44,340 nt of DNA from Ignavibacteria bacterium UBA7675 (lineage in GTDB: Bacteria > Bacteroidota > Ignavibacteria > Kapaibacteriales > UB7675). The stretch covers positions 13,638-57,977 of the forward strand of contig DLHF01000010.1 of NCBI GenBank assembly GCA_002483085.1, in the 5' to 3' direction. The position numbers were made by a program, and so were the translations under genes. Below the pieces are notes generated by a model. That model did not search any database, was not told the DNA's origin, and saw only the letters and a list, made by a program, of their open reading frames with translations. Shown here piece after piece: positions 21,651-29,229 of this stretch (positions are counted from its first letter, which is position 1; each line of letters begins with the position of its first letter).

Positions 21651-21941
21651 ATGTCGCGTCTACCCCGGCTCTCGCAGCAGGATATCGATGAGCGAATGCG
21701 CGGACTCAACGGCTGGCAGCAAAAGGATAACACTATCGAGCGGGAGTACACGCTTCCCAACTTTGCTGCTGCTGTGGGCTTTATTAATGCGGTGGCGATT
21801 CTCGCCGAAAAAGCTGATCACCATCCCAATATTGAGCTGTATGGCTGGAATCACGTTCGCCTTACGCTGTCCACGCACGACAGACAAGGGCTCACGGATT
21901 ACGACTTTCAGCTCGCTGCACACATCGGCGAACTACAGTAG
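21651..21941 (+). CDS. phhB: Pterin-4a-carbinolamine dehydratase
   Basis: The 96-residue protein contains the family signature: EKADHHPN at residues 53-60, then W66-N67-H68 in LYGWNHVRLTLST, and later D83 (LTDYDF). These residues dehydrate 4a-hydroxytetrahydropterin during recycling of the cofactor of aromatic amino acid hydroxylases; in bacteria the protein may also act in molybdopterin-related or regulatory roles. Length is typical (95-105). GAGGAAAAA lies before the ATG. No aromatic hydroxylase gene is in the window, so the partner is elsewhere or absent. Confidence 0.95.
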   Translation: MSRLPRLSQQDIDERMRGLNGWQQKDNTIEREYTLPNFAAAVGFINAVAILAEKADHHPNIELYGWNHVRLTLSTHDRQGLTDYDFQLAAHIGELQ

Positions 21942-22025
21942 CGTCTGCCCCCACTCCTGCTTCCCCCCGGATGCCGGTGTGAGAGCAGACGTTCTTTATT
22001 TTTTCATTATCAGTTCTGAATATCT

Positions 22026-23300
22026 ATGGCAGTTATCGAAGACATTATGGCCCGCGAAATCCTCGACTCGCGTGGTAATCCTACTATCGAGGTTGATGTT
22101 CTCCTTGAAGACGGATCGTTCGGACGCGCTTCGGCTCCCTCCGGTGCAAGCACGGGCGAACATGAAGCTCACGAGCTTCGCGATGGCGATACAGCACGGT
22201 ATTTCGGCCAGGGCGTTACCAAAGCCGTATCCAATGTCAACGAGGCCATTGCCGATGCTTTGTCGGGTCTGGATGCCGATGATCAGTCCCATATCGACCG
22301 TGTGCTCATCGATTTAGACGGTACGGAAAACAAGTCCAGCCTTGGCGCTAATGCAATACTCGCTACATCGGTAGCTGTAGCGCGCGCAGCAGCCGATTAC
22401 TATGGTATGGATTTGTATCGCTACCTCGGCGGTGTCAATGCACGCCTGCTCCCTACACCGATGATGAATATTATCAACGGCGGACGCCATGCCGACAACA
22501 ATGTAGACATCCAAGAGTTTATGATTATTCCCGCCGCAGCGCCGTCGTTCGCAGAAGCGCTGCGCATGGGTGCGGAAGTATTCCACTCGCTGAAAAAAGT
22601 GCTCGCTTCCAAAGGCTACAGTACAGCCGTTGGCGATGAAGGCGGCTTTGCCCCCTCGCTCTCGTCCAACGAAGAAGCACTCGATGTCATTATGGAAGCT
22701 ATTGTTAAAGCTGGTTATGATCCGGGCGAAGAAATTTTGCTCGCATTAGATGTCGCTGCCAGCGAAATGTACCGCGATGGCTCCTACCTGATGTACAAAT
22801 CCACACAGCAAAACCGTGGCGTCGACGAAATGATCCAGTGGTACATCGATATGTGCGAAAAATACCCGATTATTTCCATCGAAGATGGTATGGCCGAGAA
22901 CGACTGGGACGGATGGGCAACACTCACAGCAGCACTGGGCGATGAAATCCAGCTTGTAGGCGATGATCTGTTTGTCACCAACCCGAAATTCCTCGCCGAA
23001 GGCATTGAGAAAAGCGTAGCAAATTCTATCTTGATTAAGCTGAACCAGATCGGTACGCTTAGCGAAACACTCAGCACGATCACAATGGCACAGCAATATG
23101 GCTATAACCCCGTGATCTCGCACCGCTCTGGCGAAACCGAAGACACGATTATTGCCGACCTCGCTGTAGCAACCAATGCAGCACAGATCAAAACAGGTTC
23201 GCTGTCGCGCTCTGAACGCATGGCTAAATACAATCAGCTTCTCCGCATTGAAGAAGTGCTCGGCGAAGATGCGCGCTATGCTGGCTTCGACGCGTTCTGA
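22026..23300 (+). CDS. eno: Enolase (phosphopyruvate hydratase)
   Basis: 424 residues, the normal enolase length, interconverting 2-phosphoglycerate and phosphoenolpyruvate in glycolysis. Recognised blocks: ILDSRGNPTIEVDV at the N-terminus, GASTGEHEA, NGGRHADNNVDIQEFMI near residue 151, the metal and substrate site SIEDGMAENDWDGW near residue 284, the catalytic Lys in ILIKLNQIGT, and HRSGETEDT near residue 364. The protein is cytosolic, acts as a dimer or octamer and needs magnesium. It stands alone after an 84-bp gap from the dehydratase gene and is followed by a hairpin. Confidence 0.98.
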   Translation: MAVIEDIMAREILDSRGNPTIEVDVLLEDGSFGRASAPSGASTGEHEAHELRDGDTARYFGQGVTKAVSNVNEAIADALSGLDADDQSHIDRVLIDLDGTENKSSLGANAILATSVAVARAAADYYGMDLYRYLGGVNARLLPTPMMNIINGGRHADNNVDIQEFMIIPAAAPSFAEALRMGAEVFHSLKKVLASKGYSTAVGDEGGFAPSLSSNEEALDVIMEAIVKAGYDPGEEILLALDVAASEMYRDGSYLMYKSTQQNRGVDEMIQWYIDMCEKYPIISIEDGMAENDWDGWATLTAALGDEIQLVGDDLFVTNPKFLAEGIEKSVANSILIKLNQIGTLSETLSTITMAQQYGYNPVISHRSGETEDTIIADLAVATNAAQIKTGSLSRSERMAKYNQLLRIEEVLGEDARYAGFDAF

Positions 23301-23339
23301 TATACAGGCCCATACTGTAAAAAGATGACAACAGAAACG

Positions 23340-23367
23340 CCGGAGCGGATATCAGTATTCGCTCCGG
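23340..23367 (+). terminator. Hairpin after enolase
   Basis: An 8-bp perfect stem (CCGGAGCG with CGCTCCGG) around a 12-base AT-rich loop lies 39 bp after the enolase stop. No T-tract follows, so it is a weak terminator at best and may stabilise the 3' end of the message. Confidence 0.5.
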
Positions 23368-23447
23368 TGCTGTGATGAGCATGGAGCAAGAGAGTTTACA
23401 ATTAACAGTGTATTTCCCCTTTCTTCCCAATTGAAACGAGGTTCCCT

Positions 23448-24845
23448 ATGATCGTTTTTGGTACCGATGGCTGGCGCGGTATTATCGCCCGGGATTTTAC
23501 GTTCGACAACCTGCAATTAGTGGCTCTGGCCACCGCTCAGTACGCAAAAAAACTCACCAAAGAAAAGCCAACCGTCGTTATCGGGTACGATGCGCGATTC
23601 CTCTCGCGTGAATTTGCCGAGGAAGCGTCCTGCGTTATGGCCTCCAAAGGCGTTCTGGTGCACATGACTGAAGGCATTACTTCTACACCCCAAGTCTCCT
23701 TTGCCGCAAAGCAGAAAAAAGCAACCCTCGGTGTGGTGATTACTGCTAGCCATAATCCGGCTATCTACAATGGCTATAAGCTCAAGGGCAATTTTGGCGG
23801 ACCAGCGTTCCCAGAACAAGTGAAAGAGCTCGAAGCCGAACTCAACGCTATCGTCGAAAAACGCCCGGCTATAAAATTCAAAACCTTCGACGAGTATGTA
23901 AAAGATCGTACCATACGCCTTTTTGATGCTAAAGAGTCGTACCTGCGATACGTGAAGCGTAAAATTGATGTCGATGCTATTACCGCCAGCGGTATCCGGG
24001 TGCTCTATGATCCGATGTACGGAGCAGGTATTAATACGGTGAAGTCGCTTCTGCCTAACGCCGATGAAATTCACGCCGATTACAATCCCTCGTTTGGCGA
24101 TGTTCACCATCCTGAGCCAATGGCAGAAAATCTCTATTTGCTGATGGAAAAGGTGAAAGCCGATAAATACGATATCGGTATCGCTACCGATGGTGATGCC
24201 GACCGCCTCGGCGCAGTGGACGAAGAAGGCAATTTCGTGGATTCACATCGCATTTTTATGCTGCTGCTGAAATACCTATACGAAGACAAGAAAAAGCGCG
24301 GAGCAGTTGCAAAGACAGTATCGCTTACCTCGATGGTGAACGCCTACTGCGAAAAACACCGGCTGAAGCTGTACGAAACACCTGTGGGTTTCAAATATAT
24401 CAGTAAGCTCATGGTCGAGGAGAATATCCTGATCGGCGGCGAGGAATCCGGTGGGCTCGGCACAACACTGCACATTCCCGAACGCGACGGCCTGTTCAAT
24501 GGCCTGCTGCTTATGGAAATGATGATCACACGCAAGAAGACTCTCCGGCAGCTCTGCGATGAGCTTGATGAGGAATTTGGCATTCACCGCTATCACCGAC
24601 GCGATGTGGTGGTGACCGAAAAGATCAAACAGCAAATACTTAAAGCCTGCGCTAAAGGTCCGTCGCAGCTCGGACGCTACCCAGTTATTGGCACAGACCT
24701 TACCGATGGCTATAAGTTCTTTGTAGAAAATGGCTGGCTGCTCATTCGCGCTTCGGGTACAGAACCCCTGCTGCGCTACTACGCCGAAGCTGATTCTTAT
24801 ACAAAAGTAAATGAACTGCTCGACGAAGGTATGAAGCTGCATTGA
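23448..24845 (+). CDS. Phosphoglucomutase/phosphomannomutase family enzyme
   Basis: A 465-residue alpha-D-phosphohexomutase. It has the FGTDGWRG start, the phosphoserine loop ITASHNP with Ser101, the metal loop ATDGDADRLG near residue 247, the sugar-binding loop GGEESGG near residue 329 and the phosphate loop IRASGTEPLLRYY near residue 434. It moves phosphate between C1 and C6 of hexoses and feeds cell-envelope sugar nucleotides or glycogen. The sequence does not separate glucose, mannose and glucosamine use. A very strong terminator follows the stop by 17 bp, marking the end of a transcription unit. Confidence 0.95.
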   Translation: MIVFGTDGWRGIIARDFTFDNLQLVALATAQYAKKLTKEKPTVVIGYDARFLSREFAEEASCVMASKGVLVHMTEGITSTPQVSFAAKQKKATLGVVITASHNPAIYNGYKLKGNFGGPAFPEQVKELEAELNAIVEKRPAIKFKTFDEYVKDRTIRLFDAKESYLRYVKRKIDVDAITASGIRVLYDPMYGAGINTVKSLLPNADEIHADYNPSFGDVHHPEPMAENLYLLMEKVKADKYDIGIATDGDADRLGAVDEEGNFVDSHRIFMLLLKYLYEDKKKRGAVAKTVSLTSMVNAYCEKHRLKLYETPVGFKYISKLMVEENILIGGEESGGLGTTLHIPERDGLFNGLLLMEMMITRKKTLRQLCDELDEEFGIHRYHRRDVVVTEKIKQQILKACAKGPSQLGRYPVIGTDLTDGYKFFVENGWLLIRASGTEPLLRYYAEADSYTKVNELLDEGMKLH

Positions 24846-24862
24846 TGTAACTCAATACATGA

Positions 24863-24898
24863 AACGGCGGGTCTCAGCGAGATTCGCCGTTTTTTTTG
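24863..24898 (+). terminator. Intrinsic terminator of the phosphohexomutase gene
   Basis: A 13-bp stem (AACGGCGGGTCTC with GAGATTCGCCGTT, two G-U pairs) around AGC is followed by an unbroken T-run of eight. It is one of the best terminators in the window. It overlaps the first codons of the longest reading frame of the next gene, which argues for a later start there. Confidence 0.93.
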
Positions 24899-24924
24899 GA
24901 ACGACTGCACGCCCCAGTAATGCC

Positions 24925-26253
24925 ATGCCCTATAACGGCTGCTATAGTGTACTCCCCGACGGCACGGTAAAACAAGTCAATCCCTTTACCGGCACACGGG
25001 TGTGGGCAGTGCCAGAGCGCGGAAAAAAGCCGGACACACACCTCCCTCCTGCTTCGCCCCGCCAACACCTCCATTCTCCCGAAGATTACTGCGTGTTCTG
25101 CGAAACACGCTACTTCGAGACATCCCCTGAAAAAGCGCGTATCACAGCGGTGGATGATACTTATACAACACTGTACAACCTGCCCGCCAGCCGCTACTTC
25201 GAGACAATAGCAGAGGTTCGCCGCCTGCCCAATCTGTTCGAAATTATCACGATGGACTACTGGAAAAAAAACTACGGCCATGCTCTGTCCGATGAGCTGC
25301 TGCACAGAAAAGAGGAATATCTGGCAGAGCCGGAAGGACGAGCGCACATAGAAGGGATTCTCCGCTACAAGTTGGCGGCGCTCCGGGACAGCACACCCGA
25401 AGCAGTAGAGCTCACCGAGCCGATGATCCACTCCATGTCGGACGCATTTTTTGGTGGCAGCCACGAACTGATCGTTCCGCGACGCCATCTCGCAACAAAC
25501 ACGGATGGCGCTGTTGTACACAATTCCTCTGGGCAGCTTACGCCCGAGCTCCATTTCCACTATACGCAGTTTGCCGTCGATGCAATAGTAGATATTTTCT
25601 CCCACAATCCGTATGCGCGTTACGTGAGTGTCTTCCAGAATTGGCTGGCTCCGGCAGGTGCTTCGTTCGACCATTTGCACAAACAACTCGTAGCAATCGA
25701 CGAATGGGGCAAAACAACGATACAGCAGATTGAGATGGAAAAAAAAGAACCCAACGCGTTTACCATCTATGGCCCGAATCTCGCCGCCCGGCACGACCTT
25801 CTTCTCGCAGAAAACGAGCACGCCATTGCTTTTGTAGGAATAGGCCACCGCTTCCCCACTGTGGAAGTGTACTCCAGATCGAACGTCCTGCGCCCGTGGG
25901 AGCACAGCCGCGATGAGATACACGCCATGAGCGATATGGTGCACGCCATACACAGAGCCATAGGAAGCGACGTCGCGTGCAATGAAGAATGGCACTACAC
26001 CCCGCCTGGTGCCACACATCCGATGCCCTGGCAGATTCTCATCAGACTTCGCCTGAACACGCTGGCTGGGTTTGAAGGAGGAACAGGAATTTTCATCCAC
26101 ACGATTACTCCGGCTGAACTGCGCGATATGATCGTACCCCGCTTATTCGCTCTGCGCTCTGCCAGAGCCATTGCACCATGCGCCATTGCCGAGGAATGCA
26201 ATCCCGGGAAGAATCCCCTGCGGTACACAGATGCTCGTGGTCGGCAGGCGTAA
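24925..26253 (+). CDS. GalT/HIT-superfamily nucleotidylyltransferase-like (DUF4921-type)
   Basis: From ATG 24925, 442 residues: MPYNGCYSVLPDGTVKQVNP then FTGTRVWAVPERG, the usual opening of DUF4921 proteins. CVFC (Cys56, Cys59) is a zinc knuckle as in galactose-1-phosphate uridylyltransferase. SFDHLHKQL near residue 250 gives a His-x-His catalytic motif, and WHYTPPGA and a C-terminal zinc-like segment complete the fold. These enzymes probably transfer nucleotidyl groups between sugar phosphates; the substrates of this branch are not established. A frame from 24859 exists, but it starts inside a terminator hairpin. The position after a phosphohexomutase is consistent with sugar-nucleotide metabolism. 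Confidence 0.8.
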   Translation: MPYNGCYSVLPDGTVKQVNPFTGTRVWAVPERGKKPDTHLPPASPRQHLHSPEDYCVFCETRYFETSPEKARITAVDDTYTTLYNLPASRYFETIAEVRRLPNLFEIITMDYWKKNYGHALSDELLHRKEEYLAEPEGRAHIEGILRYKLAALRDSTPEAVELTEPMIHSMSDAFFGGSHELIVPRRHLATNTDGAVVHNSSGQLTPELHFHYTQFAVDAIVDIFSHNPYARYVSVFQNWLAPAGASFDHLHKQLVAIDEWGKTTIQQIEMEKKEPNAFTIYGPNLAARHDLLLAENEHAIAFVGIGHRFPTVEVYSRSNVLRPWEHSRDEIHAMSDMVHAIHRAIGSDVACNEEWHYTPPGATHPMPWQILIRLRLNTLAGFEGGTGIFIHTITPAELRDMIVPRLFALRSARAIAPCAIAEECNPGKNPLRYTDARGRQA

Positions 26254-26473
26254 TCCCTTCATTCTCGTGCTCATCATTGCTTTACTTTACCCAACACTCT
26301 GCTATTCTTGAGGCCATACGTGCGCTTCAGTCTCCGATCCACCGCATGGTCTCCGCACCGCGTTGCACCGCCGTCGCGTAGCTTTTCAACCTTCACCGCA
26401 GCACAGCCACCGGCTCCCCAAGCAATGCCTGTGCTGCAACCTCTTTCCCCGGCAGGAGAATTTGCACTTCGCT
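26254..26473. other. Convergent intergenic gap, 220 bp
   Basis: The GalT-like gene and the antisense TPR-like gene converge here. The stretch is GC-rich in its second half and contains no open frame worth calling and no clean hairpin with T-tract. I see nothing else in it. Confidence 0.6.
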
Positions 26474-27922
26474 TCAGCAGAGTTGCAGCACTGTTTCGGC
26501 CTTCAGCCACAGCAAGGGCAAAAAATCGACGTACTCGGGGTACTGCTCGCTGAATTCCCGCTGCATATCCTGCAATCGCTGGCCTGCCCTTGTGCGCTGG
26601 GCACTGTGTGGCATTTGCACAGCAGTAAAAAAACGGCGAAACAGCGCTACCAGATCGAGCTCGTTGGGCAGTCCAATTTTCCCCTTGCTGCGGTGAAAAT
26701 ACTTAGCAAAGTTGATAGTCTCGCGCAGGGCATCATCCGTGTCGCCACGCAGGTATGGAATCACAAGCAGAGCAAACCGGAAATAATGGTATTCGGATTC
26801 GGGCCGCTGGGTAATAGACGGTGGGATGGACTCAAAAGCGGCATCGGGTTCGCGCAGAAAGATATGAGAAAACGAACGAAAGCATTCAAATCGAAAGCGC
26901 ACGCGCGGCGCAGATTCAATTGCCGTGCGGTGGCGCTCAATAATATCGAGCACCATGCGATATTCGCCTAATTTTACTAAGGTACACACGTAGTTGAATA
27001 CCACTGCGATATCGGCTGGCCTGCCCGCCTTCGCTGTAGTTTCGAGTGCTTTTTCGTACCACGGTCGCGCTTCTTCAAAACGCTGCGCCAAGTAGTACGA
27101 CAAACCGAGGTTGCCCAGCGCTACGACTAATTCGGCATAGAAGCGCGTGCTGTCCAGTTCCATCAGGCTTTCGACTGCTTCGTGTGCATGTACAATACTC
27201 TGCTCACCTGCCGACCTGAATGCACGAGCCTGGGCTTCGAAAAACCGAACAAGCGGCGTTGTGGCCTGCCCGAACTCCGTATCGGAGCCTACAGTAGTTA
27301 CCGGCACATCGGCTTCTGAGTTCGACGACCGCATCAGGTGTTCGCATACCACACGGCGGTTTTGATTGTGCGCGGCTTCCTCGCGATACACTTTCTTGAG
27401 GTTGACAAGATGCTCTTCGAGAAGTTCGCGCGCTTCTGCGTACAGCGCAAACTCTCCCTCTTGCTGCATCAGACAAGAAAAATACAGCTCGTTCATTCGC
27501 GCTGCGCTGTAGTGGTCGCTGTCGCGGAGTGCGCGCTCCATTGCTTTTTTGTAAGTACTGCGGAATTCCGTCCACAACCGCTTTTCCAGCAGGCTGCGAA
27601 GCAGAGCTATGTCGTACAGCGCTGTTTTTTCCCGAAGGTCGTGCATATGCCTCTGCTCGGCCAGCACTTCCTGCGCTTTGAGCACCAGCAAGCGCGATTC
27701 ATTGCGAAGCAGATAGTCTTCGGCATCGGTATAGGGGCGGCCAAACACTGCTCTGAACACATCTTCCTTTTCGAGCTCACGGCCAGCGCCGAGAGCCTTG
27801 CGAACAAGAGAGAACAGAACCTTCAGGCTGGCGCGTTTTCCTTCTGCAATCCGTTTTGCAACAAGCCGCATTTCTATCGGAGACAGCGCGGCGAGCAGTT
27901 TTTCGCTGCGAAGCTGAGCCAT
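26474..27922 (-). CDS. TPR-like helical-repeat protein, function unknown
   Basis: The 482 residues are almost entirely helical, without signal peptide or TM. A stretch around residues 265-330 (LGLSYYLAQRFEEARPWYEK, then ADIAVVFNYVCTLVKLGEY) has the spacing of tetratricopeptide repeats; the N-terminal 200 residues look like further diverged repeats (LLRSLLEKRLWTEFRSTYKK). TPR proteins hold partners together; none is suggested by the neighbours. The ATG at 27922 is not preceded by a ribosome site. An 806-base frame on the other strand over its 5' half is a shadow. Size and repeats resemble Bacteroidota proteins of unknown role. Confidence 0.75.
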   Translation of the reverse strand: MAQLRSEKLLAALSPIEMRLVAKRIAEGKRASLKVLFSLVRKALGAGRELEKEDVFRAVFGRPYTDAEDYLLRNESRLLVLKAQEVLAEQRHMHDLREKTALYDIALLRSLLEKRLWTEFRSTYKKAMERALRDSDHYSAARMNELYFSCLMQQEGEFALYAEARELLEEHLVNLKKVYREEAAHNQNRRVVCEHLMRSSNSEADVPVTTVGSDTEFGQATTPLVRFFEAQARAFRSAGEQSIVHAHEAVESLMELDSTRFYAELVVALGNLGLSYYLAQRFEEARPWYEKALETTAKAGRPADIAVVFNYVCTLVKLGEYRMVLDIIERHRTAIESAPRVRFRFECFRSFSHIFLREPDAAFESIPPSITQRPESEYHYFRFALLVIPYLRGDTDDALRETINFAKYFHRSKGKIGLPNELDLVALFRRFFTAVQMPHSAQRTRAGQRLQDMQREFSEQYPEYVDFLPLLWLKAETVLQLC

Positions 27923-28140
27923 AACTTATCTATTTTTTTGGAATGGGTAAATCATCACAATTGCCAAAAGCGGGTTTGCCAGCGCAGCCGCAATACTGTT
28001 AATTGGCATTGTAAATATACCGGAAATCCTGCTCTTATCGCCAGAAAACACGGCGACGGCGCAGCTACAGGGCTCCGAAGCAGGCACCGGCTACATCGAA
28101 ATAATCTTTTATTATATGTCTCTCGACGGAGGAACTCTGT
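27923..28140. promoter_or_regulatory. Divergent promoter region
   Basis: The TPR-like gene and the lipoprotein gene point away from each other. On the lipoprotein side, TTTTATTATATGTC at about 28108-28121 is followed by GACGGAGGAAC, a strong ribosome site 8 bp before ATG 28141. On the other side only an A/T-rich run (AAAAAAATAGATAAG, minus strand) precedes ATG 27922. Confidence 0.5.
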
Positions 28141-28653
28141 ATGAAATTCGTGCGCTTCTCGCTTCTGTGGATGCTGTGTGTTGCACTATTTGCTTGCAGC
28201 AAAGACGAAAATCCGACTGATAACGGCAATGGCAACAACGACACACCGGCAGCAGGCTCATCAGCCATGAGCTTTACTGTCAATGGGCCGGGGATCGACA
28301 ACCTCACTATCAAACAGCCATACACATTTTATACCAACAACTACACCTACTGGGAAGATGAAGACAACTCCGTAGGAACGTTGATCGGCACCAATACAAA
28401 CATGACAATAGTTTTCAAGGGTCATGAAAAAGGAACCTATACTATCGGCGACGACAACTTTATAGCGATGTCTGTAATTTTCGAAGACAATATTACTAGG
28501 CTGTCTCTTGCCAGCGAAAGCGGCACAATAACTATTTCCGAGGCCAACCCGCAAACCGGGCAACTAAAAGGAACGTTTTCCGGCGTATTTCTCTCAACAG
28601 AAGACCGCAGCTACAATGTCAGCAATGGCTCGTTTTACATTCGGCCTAAATAA
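28141..28653 (+). CDS. Small secreted lipoprotein
   Basis: 170 residues with a signal peptide ending in the lipobox LFAC, so Cys19 is the acylation site; the next residues are SKDENP, rich in charge, and then a Asn/Gly/Asp linker to about residue 40. The mature domain is predicted all beta (MSFTVNGPGIDN, TNMTIVFKGHEKGTYTIGDD, SGTITISEANPQTGQLKGTF), like the small calycin-like lipoproteins DUF6252/DUF5025 of Bacteroidota. It should sit in the outer membrane or at the cell surface. An excellent ribosome site and terminator mark it as a single-gene unit. Ligand unknown. Confidence 0.85.
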   Translation: MKFVRFSLLWMLCVALFACSKDENPTDNGNGNNDTPAAGSSAMSFTVNGPGIDNLTIKQPYTFYTNNYTYWEDEDNSVGTLIGTNTNMTIVFKGHEKGTYTIGDDNFIAMSVIFEDNITRLSLASESGTITISEANPQTGQLKGTFSGVFLSTEDRSYNVSNGSFYIRPK

Positions 28654-28704
28654 TACCCGACCAATTCTCAGCTCATGCGTCTATAACCTGTAGCAGACGC
28701 GCAC

Positions 28705-28741
28705 CGCAGGCGGACCGATGTGTTCGCCTGCGTTTTTTTTT
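28705..28741 (+). terminator. Intrinsic terminator after the lipoprotein gene
   Basis: A perfect 8-bp GC-rich stem (CGCAGGCG with CGCCTGCG) around a 12-base loop is followed by nine T residues, 51 bp after the lipoprotein stop. It fits a single-gene transcript. Confidence 0.92.
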
Positions 28742-29229
28742 AGTTTCTGGGGCATGGGCGGCGCTCGGTGATCATGAGAATGATGCGTGGACGACCTGGC
28801 TATTGCTGGTGGTACTCGTCCGCACATGTACTACCGCAAACAGGTTCCAGCCACATTGCGGCTGGGGCCGAACGGCTACGAAGCGGCAAGTGCGCGCGGT
28901 GCAGCGGCAGAACGGCAGGCCAGCGACTGAAGCGAAATAACCGTATTTCCACCATTTCACCGCCAACTTCTACTGCAATGGATAATACTTGCACACTGTG
29001 CTATTAATTTACTATTTTCCGACACACAGCCGGTAAGCCTCCGATGTACTAAAGCACTTGTAGCAGTAGCACAGCAAAAAGCCGCTGAACGGTATTCTGG
29101 CCTGCATACAGCACAGCAGCTTGTACTTCTTTGACATACACACACGACTACCGGCAAGGGATTCAGCCTCCGACAACAATACGGCCTCAATAGACTTTCA
29201 CGGGTTTTTCCACATTTCATGGAGCGCGT
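28742..29229. other. Intergenic region before the EF-G gene, 488 bp
   Basis: No credible gene is seen; the frames here are short and on both strands. A GC-rich patch (28883-28904) resembles a segment repeated in two other intergenic gaps of the chromosome half (33892-33917 and 39197-39222). The last 60 bp contain a plausible AT-rich transcription start zone and CATTTCATGGAGCG before ATG 29230. Confidence 0.5.

Noticed and set aside
24874..26100. 408-residue minus-strand frame
   Set aside because: Antisense to the GalT-like gene, which has clear family motifs; Cys/Arg-rich shadow composition.
27338..28144. 268-residue plus-strand frame
   Set aside because: It covers the 5' half of the TPR-like gene in antisense, has a composition typical of a shadow frame and runs into the lipoprotein promoter.
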